Assembly (NCBI RefSeq): GCF_947489365.1
Contig: NZ_CANLDB010000008.1
Span: 1-64,000, forward strand
From: an uncultured Nocardioides sp.
GTDB lineage: Bacteria > Actinomycetota > Actinomycetes > Propionibacteriales > Nocardioidaceae
Reading direction: 5' to 3'
DNA: 64,000 bases
Below the pieces are notes generated by a model. The model ran no database searches and was not told the origin of the DNA. It was given only the letters and a program-made list of their open reading frames with translations. The first letter of the stretch is position 1. Every line of letters starts with the position of its first letter. Both the position numbers and the translations under genes were made by a program. Below, piece after piece: positions 1 through 8,570 of this stretch.

Positions 1-2113
1 CGAGGAGGCGGGTCTCGGGACCGACCCCGACGACGCGGACTCCGACGACGACGGCCTGAACGACGGCACCGAGGTCGGACTCGGGACGGACCCGCTGGAC
101 TCCGACACCGACGACGGCGGCGTGCTCGACGGCGCCGAGGTCGACCGCGGCACCGACCCGCTCGTCGCGGCCGACGACTTCCCCGTGGTCGACGCCGACC
201 GCGACGACGACGGCCTGACCAACGACGAGGAGGCCGACCTCGGGACCGACCCCGACGACGCCGACTCCGACGACGACGGGTTGACCGACGGCACCGAGGT
301 CGAGCTGGGCACCGACCCCCTCGACGCCGACACCGACGACGGCGGCGTGGACGACGGCCCCGAGGTCGACCGCGGCACCGACCCCCTCGACGGGACCGAC
401 GACCAGGAGGTCGTCGACGACGACCCGGACAACGACGGCCTCACCAACGACGAGGAGGCCGACCTGGGCACTGACCCCGACGACGCGGACTCCGACGACG
501 ACGGCCTCACCGACGGCCGCGAGGTCGGACTCGGGACCGACCCGCTCGACGCCGACACCGACGACGGCGGCGTCCTCGACGGCGCCGAGGTCGACCGGGG
601 CACCGACCCGCTCGTGGCAGCCGACGACTTCCCCGTCGTCGACTCCGACCGCGACGACGACGGCCTGACCAACGACGAGGAAGCCGACCTCGGGACCGAC
701 CCCGACGACGCCGACACCGACGACGACGGCCTCACCGACGGCCGCGAGGTCGGACTCGGGACCGACCCGCTCGACCCCGACACCGACGACGGCGGCGTCC
801 TCGACGGCGCCGAGGTCGACCGCGGCACCGACCCGCTCGTGGCAGCCGACGACCTGCCGGTCGTCGAGGACGATCCCGACAACGACGGGCTGACCAACGA
901 CGAGGAGGCCGAGCTGGGCACTGACCCAGACGACGCGGACTCCGACGACGACGGCCTCACCGACGGCGAGGAGGTCGAGCTGGGAACCGACCCGCTCGAC
1001 GCCGACACCGACGACGGCGGCGTGGACGACGGCCCGGAGGTCGACCGCGGCACCGACCCGCTCGACGGGTCCGACGACCTGCCGGTCGTCGACGCGGACC
1101 GCGACGACGACGGCCTGACCAACGACGAGGAGGCCGACCTCGGGACCGACCCCGACGACGCCGACACCGACGACGACGGCCTGGACGACGGCGACGAGGT
1201 CGAGCTGGGCACCGACCCGACCGAGCCGGACAGCGACCGCGACGGACTGTCCGACGGCGAGGAGGTGGAGCTGGGGACCGACCCGCTGGACTCCGACTCC
1301 GACGACGGCGGCGTGCTCGACGGCGCCGAGGTCGACCGCGGGTCCGACCCTCTCGACCCCACCGACGACCAGCCGGTCGTCGACGCCGACCGGGACAACG
1401 ACGGCCTGAGCAACGACGAGGAGGCCGAGCTGGGCACCGACCCCGACGACGCCGACTCCGACGACGACGGGTTGAACGACGGCACCGAGGTCGAGCTGGG
1501 CACCGACCCCCTGGACGCCGACACCGACGACGACGGCCTGGACGACGGCAGGGAGGTCGACGACCTGGGGACCGACCCGAACAAGCGCGACACCGACGGT
1601 GACGGTCTGACCGACGGAGCCGAGGTGAACGGGTCCCCGGGCTCGTGCGCGGGCGGCACCGACCCGCTGAAGGCCGACACCGACGGCGACCAGCTGTCGG
1701 ACCGGCAGGAGGTCAAGGGCGTCGTGGTGAAGCAGACGGTGACCCGGGCCGGCGGCAGGACCAGTCAGATCGGTCGGGTCAGGACCGACCCGTGCCGCCG
1801 GGACACCGACCGTGACGGGCTGGGCGACCGGCTCGAGGTCACCGGCTACACGATCAACCAGCGGATCCAGGTCCGGGGCGGCACCTACTTCCTGGGCAAG
1901 CGGAGGAGCGACCCGACCAGGAAGGACACGGACGGCGACTCGCTGACCGACAAGCAGGAGCGGACCGGCAGCAAGAACACGAAGTTCAAGAAGCGCCGGA
2001 CCGACCCGACCAACTACGACACCGACCGCGGGAAGGTCGGGGACGGGCAGGAGATCAAGAAGGGGTCCGACCCCGCGAACTCCCGTTCGACGCCGAAGAA
2101 CCCGCGGCGCTGA
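1..2113 (+). CDS. Thrombospondin type 3-like calcium-binding repeat protein (5' truncated)
   Basis: The reading frame is open from the first base of the window, so the N-terminus and any signal peptide lie upstream. About 500 visible residues are a run of acidic TT3/dockerin-like loops of the form DxDxDGLxDxxExxxGTDP, each an expected Ca2+ site. Loops are grouped in a 75-residue higher-order unit that recurs every 225 bp, with one extra 22-residue loop inserted near 1200-1265. From about nt 1620 the repeats diverge and become basic (ending NPRR). No LPXTG motif, C-terminal membrane helix or catalytic domain is visible. The likely role is an exported, calcium-stabilised stalk or adhesin-like protein. 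This is inferred from repeat type, not from a recognised family. Confidence 0.85.
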   Translation, partial: EEAGLGTDPDDADSDDDGLNDGTEVGLGTDPLDSDTDDGGVLDGAEVDRGTDPLVAADDFPVVDADRDDDGLTNDEEADLGTDPDDADSDDDGLTDGTEVELGTDPLDADTDDGGVDDGPEVDRGTDPLDGTDDQEVVDDDPDNDGLTNDEEADLGTDPDDADSDDDGLTDGREVGLGTDPLDADTDDGGVLDGAEVDRGTDPLVAADDFPVVDSDRDDDGLTNDEEADLGTDPDDADTDDDGLTDGREVGLGTDPLDPDTDDGGVLDGAEVDRGTDPLVAADDLPVVEDDPDNDGLTNDEEAELGTDPDDADSDDDGLTDGEEVELGTDPLDADTDDGGVDDGPEVDRGTDPLDGSDDLPVVDADRDDDGLTNDEEADLGTDPDDADTDDDGLDDGDEVELGTDPTEPDSDRDGLSDGEEVELGTDPLDSDSDDGGVLDGAEVDRGSDPLDPTDDQPVVDADRDNDGLSNDEEAELGTDPDDADSDDDGLNDGTEVELGTDPLDADTDDDGLDDGREVDDLGTDPNKRDTDGDGLTDGAEVNGSPGSCAGGTDPLKADTDGDQLSDRQEVKGVVVKQTVTRAGGRTSQIGRVRTDPCRRDTDRDGLGDRLEVTGYTINQRIQVRGGTYFLGKRRSDPTRKDTDGDSLTDKQERTGSKNTKFKKRRTDPTNYDTDRGKVGDGQEIKKGSDPANSRSTPKNPRR
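2..1560 (+). repeat. 225-bp tandem higher-order repeat inside the TT3 gene
   Basis: The segment encoding DGLTNDEEA recurs near nt 212, 437, 662, 887 and 1112 at exactly 225-bp spacing. It appears again near 1403 after a 66-bp (22-codon) insertion. The window begins in phase with the same unit. Copies look nearly identical at the DNA level, which suggests recent expansion or gene conversion. Confidence 0.85.
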
Positions 2114-2128
2114 GGCGAGGGCCGGCCG

Positions 2129-2172
2129 GACGGCCGACCGGACCGGGGCTGCACCCGGGCCGGTCGGCCGTC
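2129..2172 (+). terminator. Hairpin terminator after the TT3 gene
   Basis: A perfect 13-bp stem (GACGGCCGACCGG at 2129-2141 with its complement at 2160-2172) lies 15 nt after the stop codon. The 18-nt loop can itself form a CCGGG/CCCGG stem. There is no T-tract, as is usual for actinobacterial hairpin terminators. Confidence 0.7.
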
Positions 2173-2189
2173 GTCGTGGGTCGGCCTTC

Positions 2190-2195
2190 TAGGCT
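2190..2195 (+). promoter_or_regulatory. -10 box TAGGCT, leaderless-type promoter before the flippase gene
   Basis: TAGGCT fits the actinobacterial TANNNT -10 consensus and lies 7 nt before a GTG at 2203. That GTG opens only a four-codon ORF (MSAT, stop TGA at 2215-2217). The TGA overlaps the flippase GTG at 2214 in a GTGA arrangement. Confidence 0.5.
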
Positions 2196-2213
2196 CGGCG
2201 TCGTGAGCGCGAC

Positions 2214-3461
2214 GTGACCGGGGGTGGCGGGCTGCGCCGCCTCCTGAAGGGCGGCGCCGGGGTCGCGGTGGCCATGGCGGTCCTGAACGTCACGACGTAC
2301 GGCTTCACGATCCTCGCGGCCCGCCTCCTCGGTCCGGCGGAGTACAGCGCCGTCGCGGCCCTCATGGGCCTGCTGCTCGTCATCAACGTCGTCTCCCTCG
2401 GCCTGCAGGCCACCGGGGCGCGGCAGGTCGCCGCCGCTCCCGAGGCGCGCGAGGAGATCGAGGCCCGCATCCTGCGGGCCGGCCGCCGCTCCGGGCTCGT
2501 GCTGGCCCTGGTGTGCCTGCTGCTGGCCCCCGTCGTGACCCTGGTGCTCGACCTGTCGTCCCCGCTACCCGCCCTGCTCGTGGCGCTGGCCGCGGCGCCC
2601 CTCAGCCTGATGGGGGCCCAGGCCGGGGTCCTGCAGGGCGAGGAGCACTGGGGCCCCCTGTCGGCGATCTACGTCGCCGCGGGCACGGGACGGCTCGTGC
2701 TCGGAGGCCTGGGCCTGCTGCTCCTCGGAGACGCGACGGGCGCCATGGCCGGCGTGGCCGTCGGCGCCGTCGTCCCCGTCCTGGTCGGCTCCTGGGTGCT
2801 GCGCCGGCGGCGGTCCGCCCCGGTGGCGCGCTCCTCCACCCGGATGATCCTGCGGGAGGTCGCCCACAATTCCCACGCCCTGCTCGCGTTCTTCGCGCTC
2901 TCCAACGTCGACGTCGTCCTCGCCCGCGTCGTCCTCGACGCCGAGAACGCCGGGCTCTACGCCGGGGGGCTGATCCTCACGAAGGCCGTGCTGTTCCTGC
3001 CCCAGTTCGTGGTCGTCATCGCGTTCCCCCGCATGGCCTCGGGGGCCGACCGTTCCCGCGCGACCCGGTTGAGCCTGCTGGCGACGGCTCTCATCGGTGC
3101 GGTCGCCACCGCCGGCGCCGCGGTGCTCAGCGGCCTGGCCGTGGTGTTCGTCGGGGGCAGCGCCTACCGCGACATCGAGCCGCTGATCTGGGTGTTCGCG
3201 GCCGTCGGCACCCTGCTGGCGATGATCCAGATCCTCGTCTACCAGGTCGTCGCGGACCAGCACCGACGGGCGGTGCTCGTGGTGTGGGCCGGCCTGGTGG
3301 CGCTGCTGGCCGCGACCCCCCTGGCGGCCACGGAGCCGAGGCTGCTGCTGGCCGTGGCCGTCGTGGACGTGCTCGTCCTCGCCGGCCTGCTGGCGGCGAC
3401 CCGGAGCCGGCGCTCGGACTCACCGGCTCCCGTCCCCGGCGTCGCCGAGACCTCGCGCTGA
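2214..3461 (+). CDS. Polysaccharide/oligosaccharide flippase-like membrane protein
   Basis: The 415-residue protein is almost entirely hydrophobic, with about 12 predicted transmembrane segments. The N-terminal pattern (basic start, then VAMAVLNVTTYGFTILAARLLGPAEYSAVAAL) is typical of the MOP-superfamily polysaccharide exporters that flip lipid-linked sugars across the membrane. There are no neighbouring glycosyltransferases to indicate the substrate. The GTG start at 2214 is the first in frame and overlaps a four-codon leaderless ORF, so reinitiation may drive translation. The C-terminus is short and polar. The gene converges on polA with a gap of only 13 bp. Confidence 0.75.
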   Translation: MTGGGGLRRLLKGGAGVAVAMAVLNVTTYGFTILAARLLGPAEYSAVAALMGLLLVINVVSLGLQATGARQVAAAPEAREEIEARILRAGRRSGLVLALVCLLLAPVVTLVLDLSSPLPALLVALAAAPLSLMGAQAGVLQGEEHWGPLSAIYVAAGTGRLVLGGLGLLLLGDATGAMAGVAVGAVVPVLVGSWVLRRRRSAPVARSSTRMILREVAHNSHALLAFFALSNVDVVLARVVLDAENAGLYAGGLILTKAVLFLPQFVVVIAFPRMASGADRSRATRLSLLATALIGAVATAGAAVLSGLAVVFVGGSAYRDIEPLIWVFAAVGTLLAMIQILVYQVVADQHRRAVLVVWAGLVALLAATPLAATEPRLLLAVAVVDVLVLAGLLAATRSRRSDSPAPVPGVAETSR

Positions 3462-3474
3462 GCAGGCGCGGGCG

Positions 3475-6183
3475 TCAGTGGGCCGCGGCGTGCCAGCTCG
3501 CGCCGGTGCCCACCGAGACGTCCAACGGCACCGTGAGGTCCGCGGCGCCCGCCATCTGCTCCCGCACGAGCGCCTCGAGCTGCTCGGACTCCCCCGGTGC
3601 GACGTCCAGCACGAGCTCGTCGTGGACCTGGAGCAGCATCCGTGAGGCCAGTCCCGCCTCGCGGAGCGCGGCGTCCACCCGCAGCATGGCGACCTTGATC
3701 AGGTCGGCGGCCGAGCCCTGGATGGGCGCGTTGAGGGCCATCCGCTCGGCCATCTCGCGGCGCTGACGGTTGTCGCTCGACAGATCGGGCAGGTAGCGGC
3801 GGCGTCCGAGGATGGTCTCGGTGAAGCCGCTGCGGCGGGCCTCGTCGACGACGCCCGCGAGGTAGTCGCGGATGCCGCCGAAGGTCTCGAAGTACTCGTC
3901 CATCAGCCCGCGGGCCTCGGAGGTGTCGATGCGCAGCTGCTGGCTGAGCCCGTACGCGGACAGCCCGTAGGCCAGCCCGTAGTTCATCGCCTTGATCTTC
4001 GCCCGCATCTCCTGGGTGACCGCCTCGGCGTCGACGCCGAAGACACGAGCGGCGGTGACCGAGTGGAAGTCGTGGCCGGAACGGAAGGCCTCGATCAGCC
4101 CGGCGTCCTCCGAGAGGTGCGCCATGATCCGCATCTCGATCTGCGAGTAGTCCGCGGTCATGAGGGTCTCGAAGCCGGACCCGACGACGAACGCCTCGCG
4201 GATCCGTCGGCCCGCCTCGGTCCGCACGGGGATGTTCTGCAGGTTCGGGTCGGTGCTCGACAGCCGGCCGGTGGCCGCGATGAGCTGGTTGAAGGTGGTG
4301 TGGATGCGGCCGTCCTCGGCCACGGTCTTCAGCAGCCCCTCGACGGTCTGGCGCAGCCTGATCACGTCGCGGTGGGCGAGCAGGTGCTCGAGGAAGGGGT
4401 GCGGCGACTTCTCCTGCAGCGTCTTCAGCGCGTCGGCGTCGGTCGTGTAGCCGGTCTTGGTGCGCTTCGTCTTCGGCATGTTCAGCTCGTCGAACAGCAC
4501 CACCTGCAGCTGCTTCGGCGAGCCGAGGTTGATCTCGCGCCCGATGACGTCGTACGCCGCCTGGGCCTGCTCGCGCACCCCCTCGCCGAACTGCGACTCC
4601 AGGTTCTCGAGGAGCTCGGTGTCGGCGGCGATGCCGACCTGCTCCATCCGGGCGAGCACGTCGATCAGGGGCAGCTCGACGTCGGCCAGCAGGCGCGTGC
4701 CGCCGCGCTCCTCCAGCTCGTCGTCCAGCGCCGCCGCCAGGTCCAGGACGGCACGGGCGTGCAGCATCGAGGTCTCCGCCGCCTCGGCGGACTCCTCGCC
4801 GTCCACGTCCAGCGCGAGCTGGCCGTCGTCGGTGGCGCCCTGCTTGAGCTCGCGCTTGAGGTAGCGGACCACCAGGTCGGCGAGGTCGTAGGAGCGCTGG
4901 TCGGGCCGCGCCAGGTACGCCGAGAGGGCGGTGTCGCGCTCCAGCCCCGCCAGCGGCCAGCCGCGGGCGGCGAGGGCGAGCATCGGGCCCTTCGCGTCGT
5001 GCAGCACCACCGGCACGGCGGGGTCGCCCAGCCAGGAGGCCAGGGCCTCGTCGTCGGCCGGGTCGAGGCCCACCACGTCGACGTGGGCGGCGGCCCCCTG
5101 CTCGGTCGCCAGCGCGAGGCCGGTGACCTCCCCGGTGCCGCGGCCCCAGGTGCCCTCCACGATCACCCCGGTGCGGGCACCGGTCCGGCCGTGGGAGTCG
5201 AGCCAGGCAGCCACCTCGCCGGTGCCGAGCCGGGCGCCGGAGAGGTCGAAGCCGGAGTCGTCGATCTCCTCGGCCGAGGTGAGGGTCTCGAAGAGACGGT
5301 CGCGCAGCACCCGGAACTCCAGGCTGTCGAACACCGTGTGGACCGCCTGGCGGTCCCAGGGTCGCATCGCGAGCTCGCTGGGCTGCAGCTCGAGGTCGAG
5401 GTCGACCACGAGGGCGTTCAGCTCACGGTTGCGCATCACCAGGTCGAGGTGGGCGCGCAGCGACTCCCCCTTCTTGCCGGTGATCTCGTCCGCGCGGGCG
5501 ATGACGTTCTCCAGGCCGTCGTAGGCGTTGATCCACTTCGCGGCGTACCCCTGGCCGACGCCGGGCACGCCGGGCAGGTTGTCGGAGGTCTCCCCCACCA
5601 GCGCCGCCAGCTCGGGGTAGCGCCCGGGCGGGACGCCGTACTTCTCCTCGACCGCGGCCGGGGTCATGCGCTTCATCTCCGACACTCCGCGCATCGGGTA
5701 GATCACGGTCGTGTGCTCGTCGACGAGCTGGAAGGAGTCACGGTCGCCGGTGCAGATCAGCACCTCGAAGTCGTCGGCCCGCGCCTGGGTCGCGAGCGTG
5801 CCGATCACGTCGTCGGCCTCGAACCCCGGCTTCTCGAGGTACGGCACGTTCAGGGCGTCGAGGACCTCCTTGATGAGGGACACCTGCCCGTTGAACTCCG
5901 ACGGCGAGGACGACCGGTTGGCCTTGTAGTCGGCGTACGCCTCGGCGCGGAAGGTCTGCCGGGACACGTCGAACGCGACCGCGAGGTGCGTCGGCTCCTC
6001 GTCGCGCAGGACGTTGATGAGCATGGAGGTGAAGCCGTAGACGGCGTTGGTGTGCTGGCCCGTCGTCGTCGAGAAGTTCTCGACCGGGAGCGCGAAGAAC
6101 GCCCGGTAGGCCATCGAGTGCCCGTCGACGAGCAGCAGCCGGGGGCGGGGGACGACGGGGCCTGCGGTCGCGGTCGGGCTCAC
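3475..6183 (-). CDS. polA: DNA polymerase I
   Basis: At 902 residues this is full length for actinobacterial Pol I, which fills gaps and removes Okazaki primers. The N-terminal 5'-3' nuclease domain (residues about 10-300) starts with LLVDGHSMAYRAFFALP and contains the acidic stretches EADDVIGTLA and CTGDRDSFQLV. The middle domain (about 310-480) lacks the acidic motifs of an active 3'-5' proofreading site: VIVEGTWGRG stands where DxE is expected. The polymerase domain has motif A (TADYSQIEMRI), motif B (RAKIKAMNYGLAYG) and motif C (QVHDELVLDV). The GTG start follows a CAGAGT hexamer by 6 nt, a near match to the leaderless -10 pattern. Confidence 0.97.
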   Translation of the reverse strand: MSPTATAGPVVPRPRLLLVDGHSMAYRAFFALPVENFSTTTGQHTNAVYGFTSMLINVLRDEEPTHLAVAFDVSRQTFRAEAYADYKANRSSSPSEFNGQVSLIKEVLDALNVPYLEKPGFEADDVIGTLATQARADDFEVLICTGDRDSFQLVDEHTTVIYPMRGVSEMKRMTPAAVEEKYGVPPGRYPELAALVGETSDNLPGVPGVGQGYAAKWINAYDGLENVIARADEITGKKGESLRAHLDLVMRNRELNALVVDLDLELQPSELAMRPWDRQAVHTVFDSLEFRVLRDRLFETLTSAEEIDDSGFDLSGARLGTGEVAAWLDSHGRTGARTGVIVEGTWGRGTGEVTGLALATEQGAAAHVDVVGLDPADDEALASWLGDPAVPVVLHDAKGPMLALAARGWPLAGLERDTALSAYLARPDQRSYDLADLVVRYLKRELKQGATDDGQLALDVDGEESAEAAETSMLHARAVLDLAAALDDELEERGGTRLLADVELPLIDVLARMEQVGIAADTELLENLESQFGEGVREQAQAAYDVIGREINLGSPKQLQVVLFDELNMPKTKRTKTGYTTDADALKTLQEKSPHPFLEHLLAHRDVIRLRQTVEGLLKTVAEDGRIHTTFNQLIAATGRLSSTDPNLQNIPVRTEAGRRIREAFVVGSGFETLMTADYSQIEMRIMAHLSEDAGLIEAFRSGHDFHSVTAARVFGVDAEAVTQEMRAKIKAMNYGLAYGLSAYGLSQQLRIDTSEARGLMDEYFETFGGIRDYLAGVVDEARRSGFTETILGRRRYLPDLSSDNRQRREMAERMALNAPIQGSAADLIKVAMLRVDAALREAGLASRMLLQVHDELVLDVAPGESEQLEALVREQMAGAADLTVPLDVSVGTGASWHAAAH

Positions 6184-6257
6184 GTCCCGACTCTGCCACA
6201 GCGCACCGACGTCGGTCCCCCGGCGTCGGACCGCCCCGGGGGTGCCATCATGACCGC

Positions 6258-7016
6258 GTGTTCCCCGGGGTCGGCACGCTCGTGAACGTCGTCGCGGTGC
6301 TCGTCGGCTCGACCGTCGGGGCGCTCGCCGGCGACCGGCTGCCCGAGCGGACCCGGACCGTCGTCACCGACGGGCTGGGGCTGGTGACGCTGCTCATCGC
6401 GGCCTCCTCGGCCGTCGCCGTGTCCGACCCGGTGCTCGCCGCCGCGGTGGGGGACGCGGCCCCGACGCTGATCGTCCTGGGCGCCGTCCTGCTCGGAGGG
6501 ATCACCGGGTCGCTCCTGCGCCTCGAGGACCGGCTCGAGGACCTCGGCGCGATGCTGCAGCGGGTGCTGGTCCGCCGCGGCGGCACGGAGGGGGCGGCGG
6601 ACGAGGCGCGGGTGCGCTTCGTCCAGGGGTTCGTCGTGGCGTCCCTGGTCTTCTGCGTCGGCCCGCTGACGATCCTCGGCTCGATCGAGGAGGGCCTCGG
6701 GGGCGGCGCGGAGCAGCTGCTGCTCAAGTCGGCGCTCGACCTGTTCGCCTCCGTGGCCTTCGCCGCGGCGTTCGGCTGGGGCGTCGCCGCCTCCGTCGTC
6801 TCGCTCGTGGTGGTGCAGGGCGGCCTGACCCTGCTGGGCGCCACCCTCGGCGACGTCGTCCCCGACGCGCAGCTGGCGGCCATGACCGCCACCGGCGGGC
6901 TGCTCCTCGTCGGGGTGGCCCTGCGGCTGCTCGACCTGAAGCAGGTGAAGGTGGCCGACCTGCTGCCGTCGCTGCTCGTCGCCCCCCTGCTGGTGTGGGC
7001 TGTCTCGGCCCTCTGA
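6258..7016 (+). CDS. DUF554 family membrane protein
   Basis: A 252-residue integral membrane protein with about seven helices. It begins VGTLVNVVAVLVGSTVGALAG and has the conserved VGPLTILGSIEEG stretch in the middle, both characteristic of the DUF554/YdfK family. Substrate and function are not established for this family. The GTG start is the first plausible one; no clear Shine-Dalgarno is seen. It is divergent from polA with about 75 bp between them, so the two promoters share that gap. Confidence 0.85.
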   Translation: MFPGVGTLVNVVAVLVGSTVGALAGDRLPERTRTVVTDGLGLVTLLIAASSAVAVSDPVLAAAVGDAAPTLIVLGAVLLGGITGSLLRLEDRLEDLGAMLQRVLVRRGGTEGAADEARVRFVQGFVVASLVFCVGPLTILGSIEEGLGGGAEQLLLKSALDLFASVAFAAAFGWGVAASVVSLVVVQGGLTLLGATLGDVVPDAQLAAMTATGGLLLVGVALRLLDLKQVKVADLLPSLLVAPLLVWAVSAL

Positions 7017-7093
7017 GGCGCCCCGCGGACCCCCCAAGGTCACAAGCTCGCATCTCCCGCGTCTCGGGGCGTCCCACCAGCCCGTTCTGTCGC

Positions 7094-7099
7094 TAGAGT
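7094..7099 (+). promoter_or_regulatory. -10 box TAGAGT for the livHMGF operon
   Basis: TAGAGT matches TANNNT and would place the transcription start near 7106-7107, giving a leader of about 45 nt that carries the GGAGGA ribosome binding site at 7141-7146. No good -35 box is apparent. Confidence 0.45.
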
Positions 7100-7150
7100 C
7101 CCGTCTGCCATGCCGCCCCTCACCCCTCGGGCGACGAATCGGAGGAACCC

Positions 7151-8554
7151 TTGCGCTCCCTACTGTTCCGGCCTCCTCGCCGCCTCCTCGGAGCGGTCGG
7201 AGTCCTCGTGATCGCGGTGCTCGCGCTGCTCGCGCCGGCCGCGGCCACCGCCGCCGCACCGCTGCCCACGGCGGACGCCGGCAGCGTCTGCCAGGTCCCC
7301 GAGCGCGACGAGGCCGACGCCTCCATCTACATCACCGGGTGCCTCCGCGACCTCCGCGAGGACCCTCCGACCCCGGTGCCCGGCGTCGCGATCACGCTGA
7401 GCGACGCGGAGGGCAACGAGCTCGCCGCGGCGGAGTCCGACGAGAACGGCGCCTTCGCGGTCGCGATCCCCGGCGACCCCATCTCGGCGCTCGGCCAGCA
7501 GTTCGTCGTGGCCGTCGACGAGGAGTCGCTCCCCGAGGGCTCGGGCCTGCGGAACCCCGACGACGTCGAGCAGACGATCACCGTCAACACCGACGCCGAC
7601 CAGTCGGTCGCCTTCCCCATCGGCGACCCGCTGCCGGAGTCCGCGGGCGGCCTGACGCTGGCCCTCCAGCTCACGGTCGGCGGCCTCGTCTTCTCCTCGC
7701 TGCTCGCGATGGCAGCCCTCGGCCTGTCGATGATCTTCGGCACCACCGGGCTGACGAACTTCTCGCACGGCGAGCTCATCACCTTCGGCGCGGTCGTCGC
7801 GCTCGCGGTCGACCGGCTGCCCGGCCAGATCGCGATCGGCGGGCTGAACATCACCGTCATCGTCGGCGTCCTGGTGGCCTTCGTCGTCTCCGCGGCGTTC
7901 GGCTGGCTGAACGACGCCGCCCTGTGGCGTCCGCTGCGCAAGCGCGGCACCGGCATCATCGCGATGATGATCGTCAGCATCGGTCTGTCGATCTTCCTGC
8001 GCAATGTGTTCCAGTACGTCGCCGGAGCGCAGAGCCAGAACTACTCGCAGTACTCCGCGGTCACCCCGATCCAGGTCGGGCCCGTGCAGGTCACGCTGAA
8101 GGAGATCGCGGTCTTCCTGATCGCGGTCGCGGTGCTGCTCGGCACCACCGCGTTCCTGAAGTACACGCGCACCGGGAAGGCGACCCGCGCGGTCGCCGAC
8201 AACCCGGCGCTGTCCGCGGCGACCGGCATCAACGTGGAGCGGGTCATCTCGATCGTCTGGATCGGGGGCGCCGCCCTCGCAGGCCTCGCGGGTGCGCTGC
8301 TCGGCGTCACCCAGGGCTTCGACTACCAGATCGGCTTCAAGCTCCTGCTGCTCGTCTTCGCGGCCGTCGTCCTCGGCGGTCTCGGCACCATCTGGGGCGC
8401 CATCGTCGGCGCCTTCATCATCGGCACGTTCACCGAGCTCACCACCCTGTTCGTCCCCGCGGAGTTCAAGTTCGTGGGTGCGCTGCTGGTGCTGATCCTG
8501 GTGCTGCTGGTCCGACCGCAGGGTCTGCTGGGCCGCGCCCAGCGGGTCGGCTGA
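7151..8554 (+). CDS. livH: Branched-chain amino acid ABC transporter permease LivH with exported N-terminal domain
   Basis: Residues about 165-467 are a normal LivH permease (GLSMIFGTTGLTNFSHGELITFGA; C-terminal LVRPQGLLG). Ahead of it lies a signal-peptide-like segment (residues 1-36, ending AAATAAAP). This is followed by about 120 residues resembling a carboxypeptidase-regulatory or Ig-like beta sandwich (PGVAITLSDAEGNELAAAESDENGAFAVAIPG) with two cysteines that could form a disulfide. Ordinary LivH is about 290 residues, so this is a fusion. The extra domain should sit outside the membrane, next to the LivK docking face. The TTG start is supported by GGAGGA 4 nt upstream. It is the first gene of livHMGF. 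Confidence 0.93.
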   Translation: MRSLLFRPPRRLLGAVGVLVIAVLALLAPAAATAAAPLPTADAGSVCQVPERDEADASIYITGCLRDLREDPPTPVPGVAITLSDAEGNELAAAESDENGAFAVAIPGDPISALGQQFVVAVDEESLPEGSGLRNPDDVEQTITVNTDADQSVAFPIGDPLPESAGGLTLALQLTVGGLVFSSLLAMAALGLSMIFGTTGLTNFSHGELITFGAVVALAVDRLPGQIAIGGLNITVIVGVLVAFVVSAAFGWLNDAALWRPLRKRGTGIIAMMIVSIGLSIFLRNVFQYVAGAQSQNYSQYSAVTPIQVGPVQVTLKEIAVFLIAVAVLLGTTAFLKYTRTGKATRAVADNPALSAATGINVERVISIVWIGGAALAGLAGALLGVTQGFDYQIGFKLLLLVFAAVVLGGLGTIWGAIVGAFIIGTFTELTTLFVPAEFKFVGALLVLILVLLVRPQGLLGRAQRVG

Positions 8555-8570
8555 GGAAAGGGACACGCAC

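Noticed and set aside
4063..6285. 740-codon plus-strand open frame
   Set aside because: It lies antisense to polA, has no start signal, and its composition (His/Val/Gln/Glu-rich) is typical of the shadow of a GC-rich gene.
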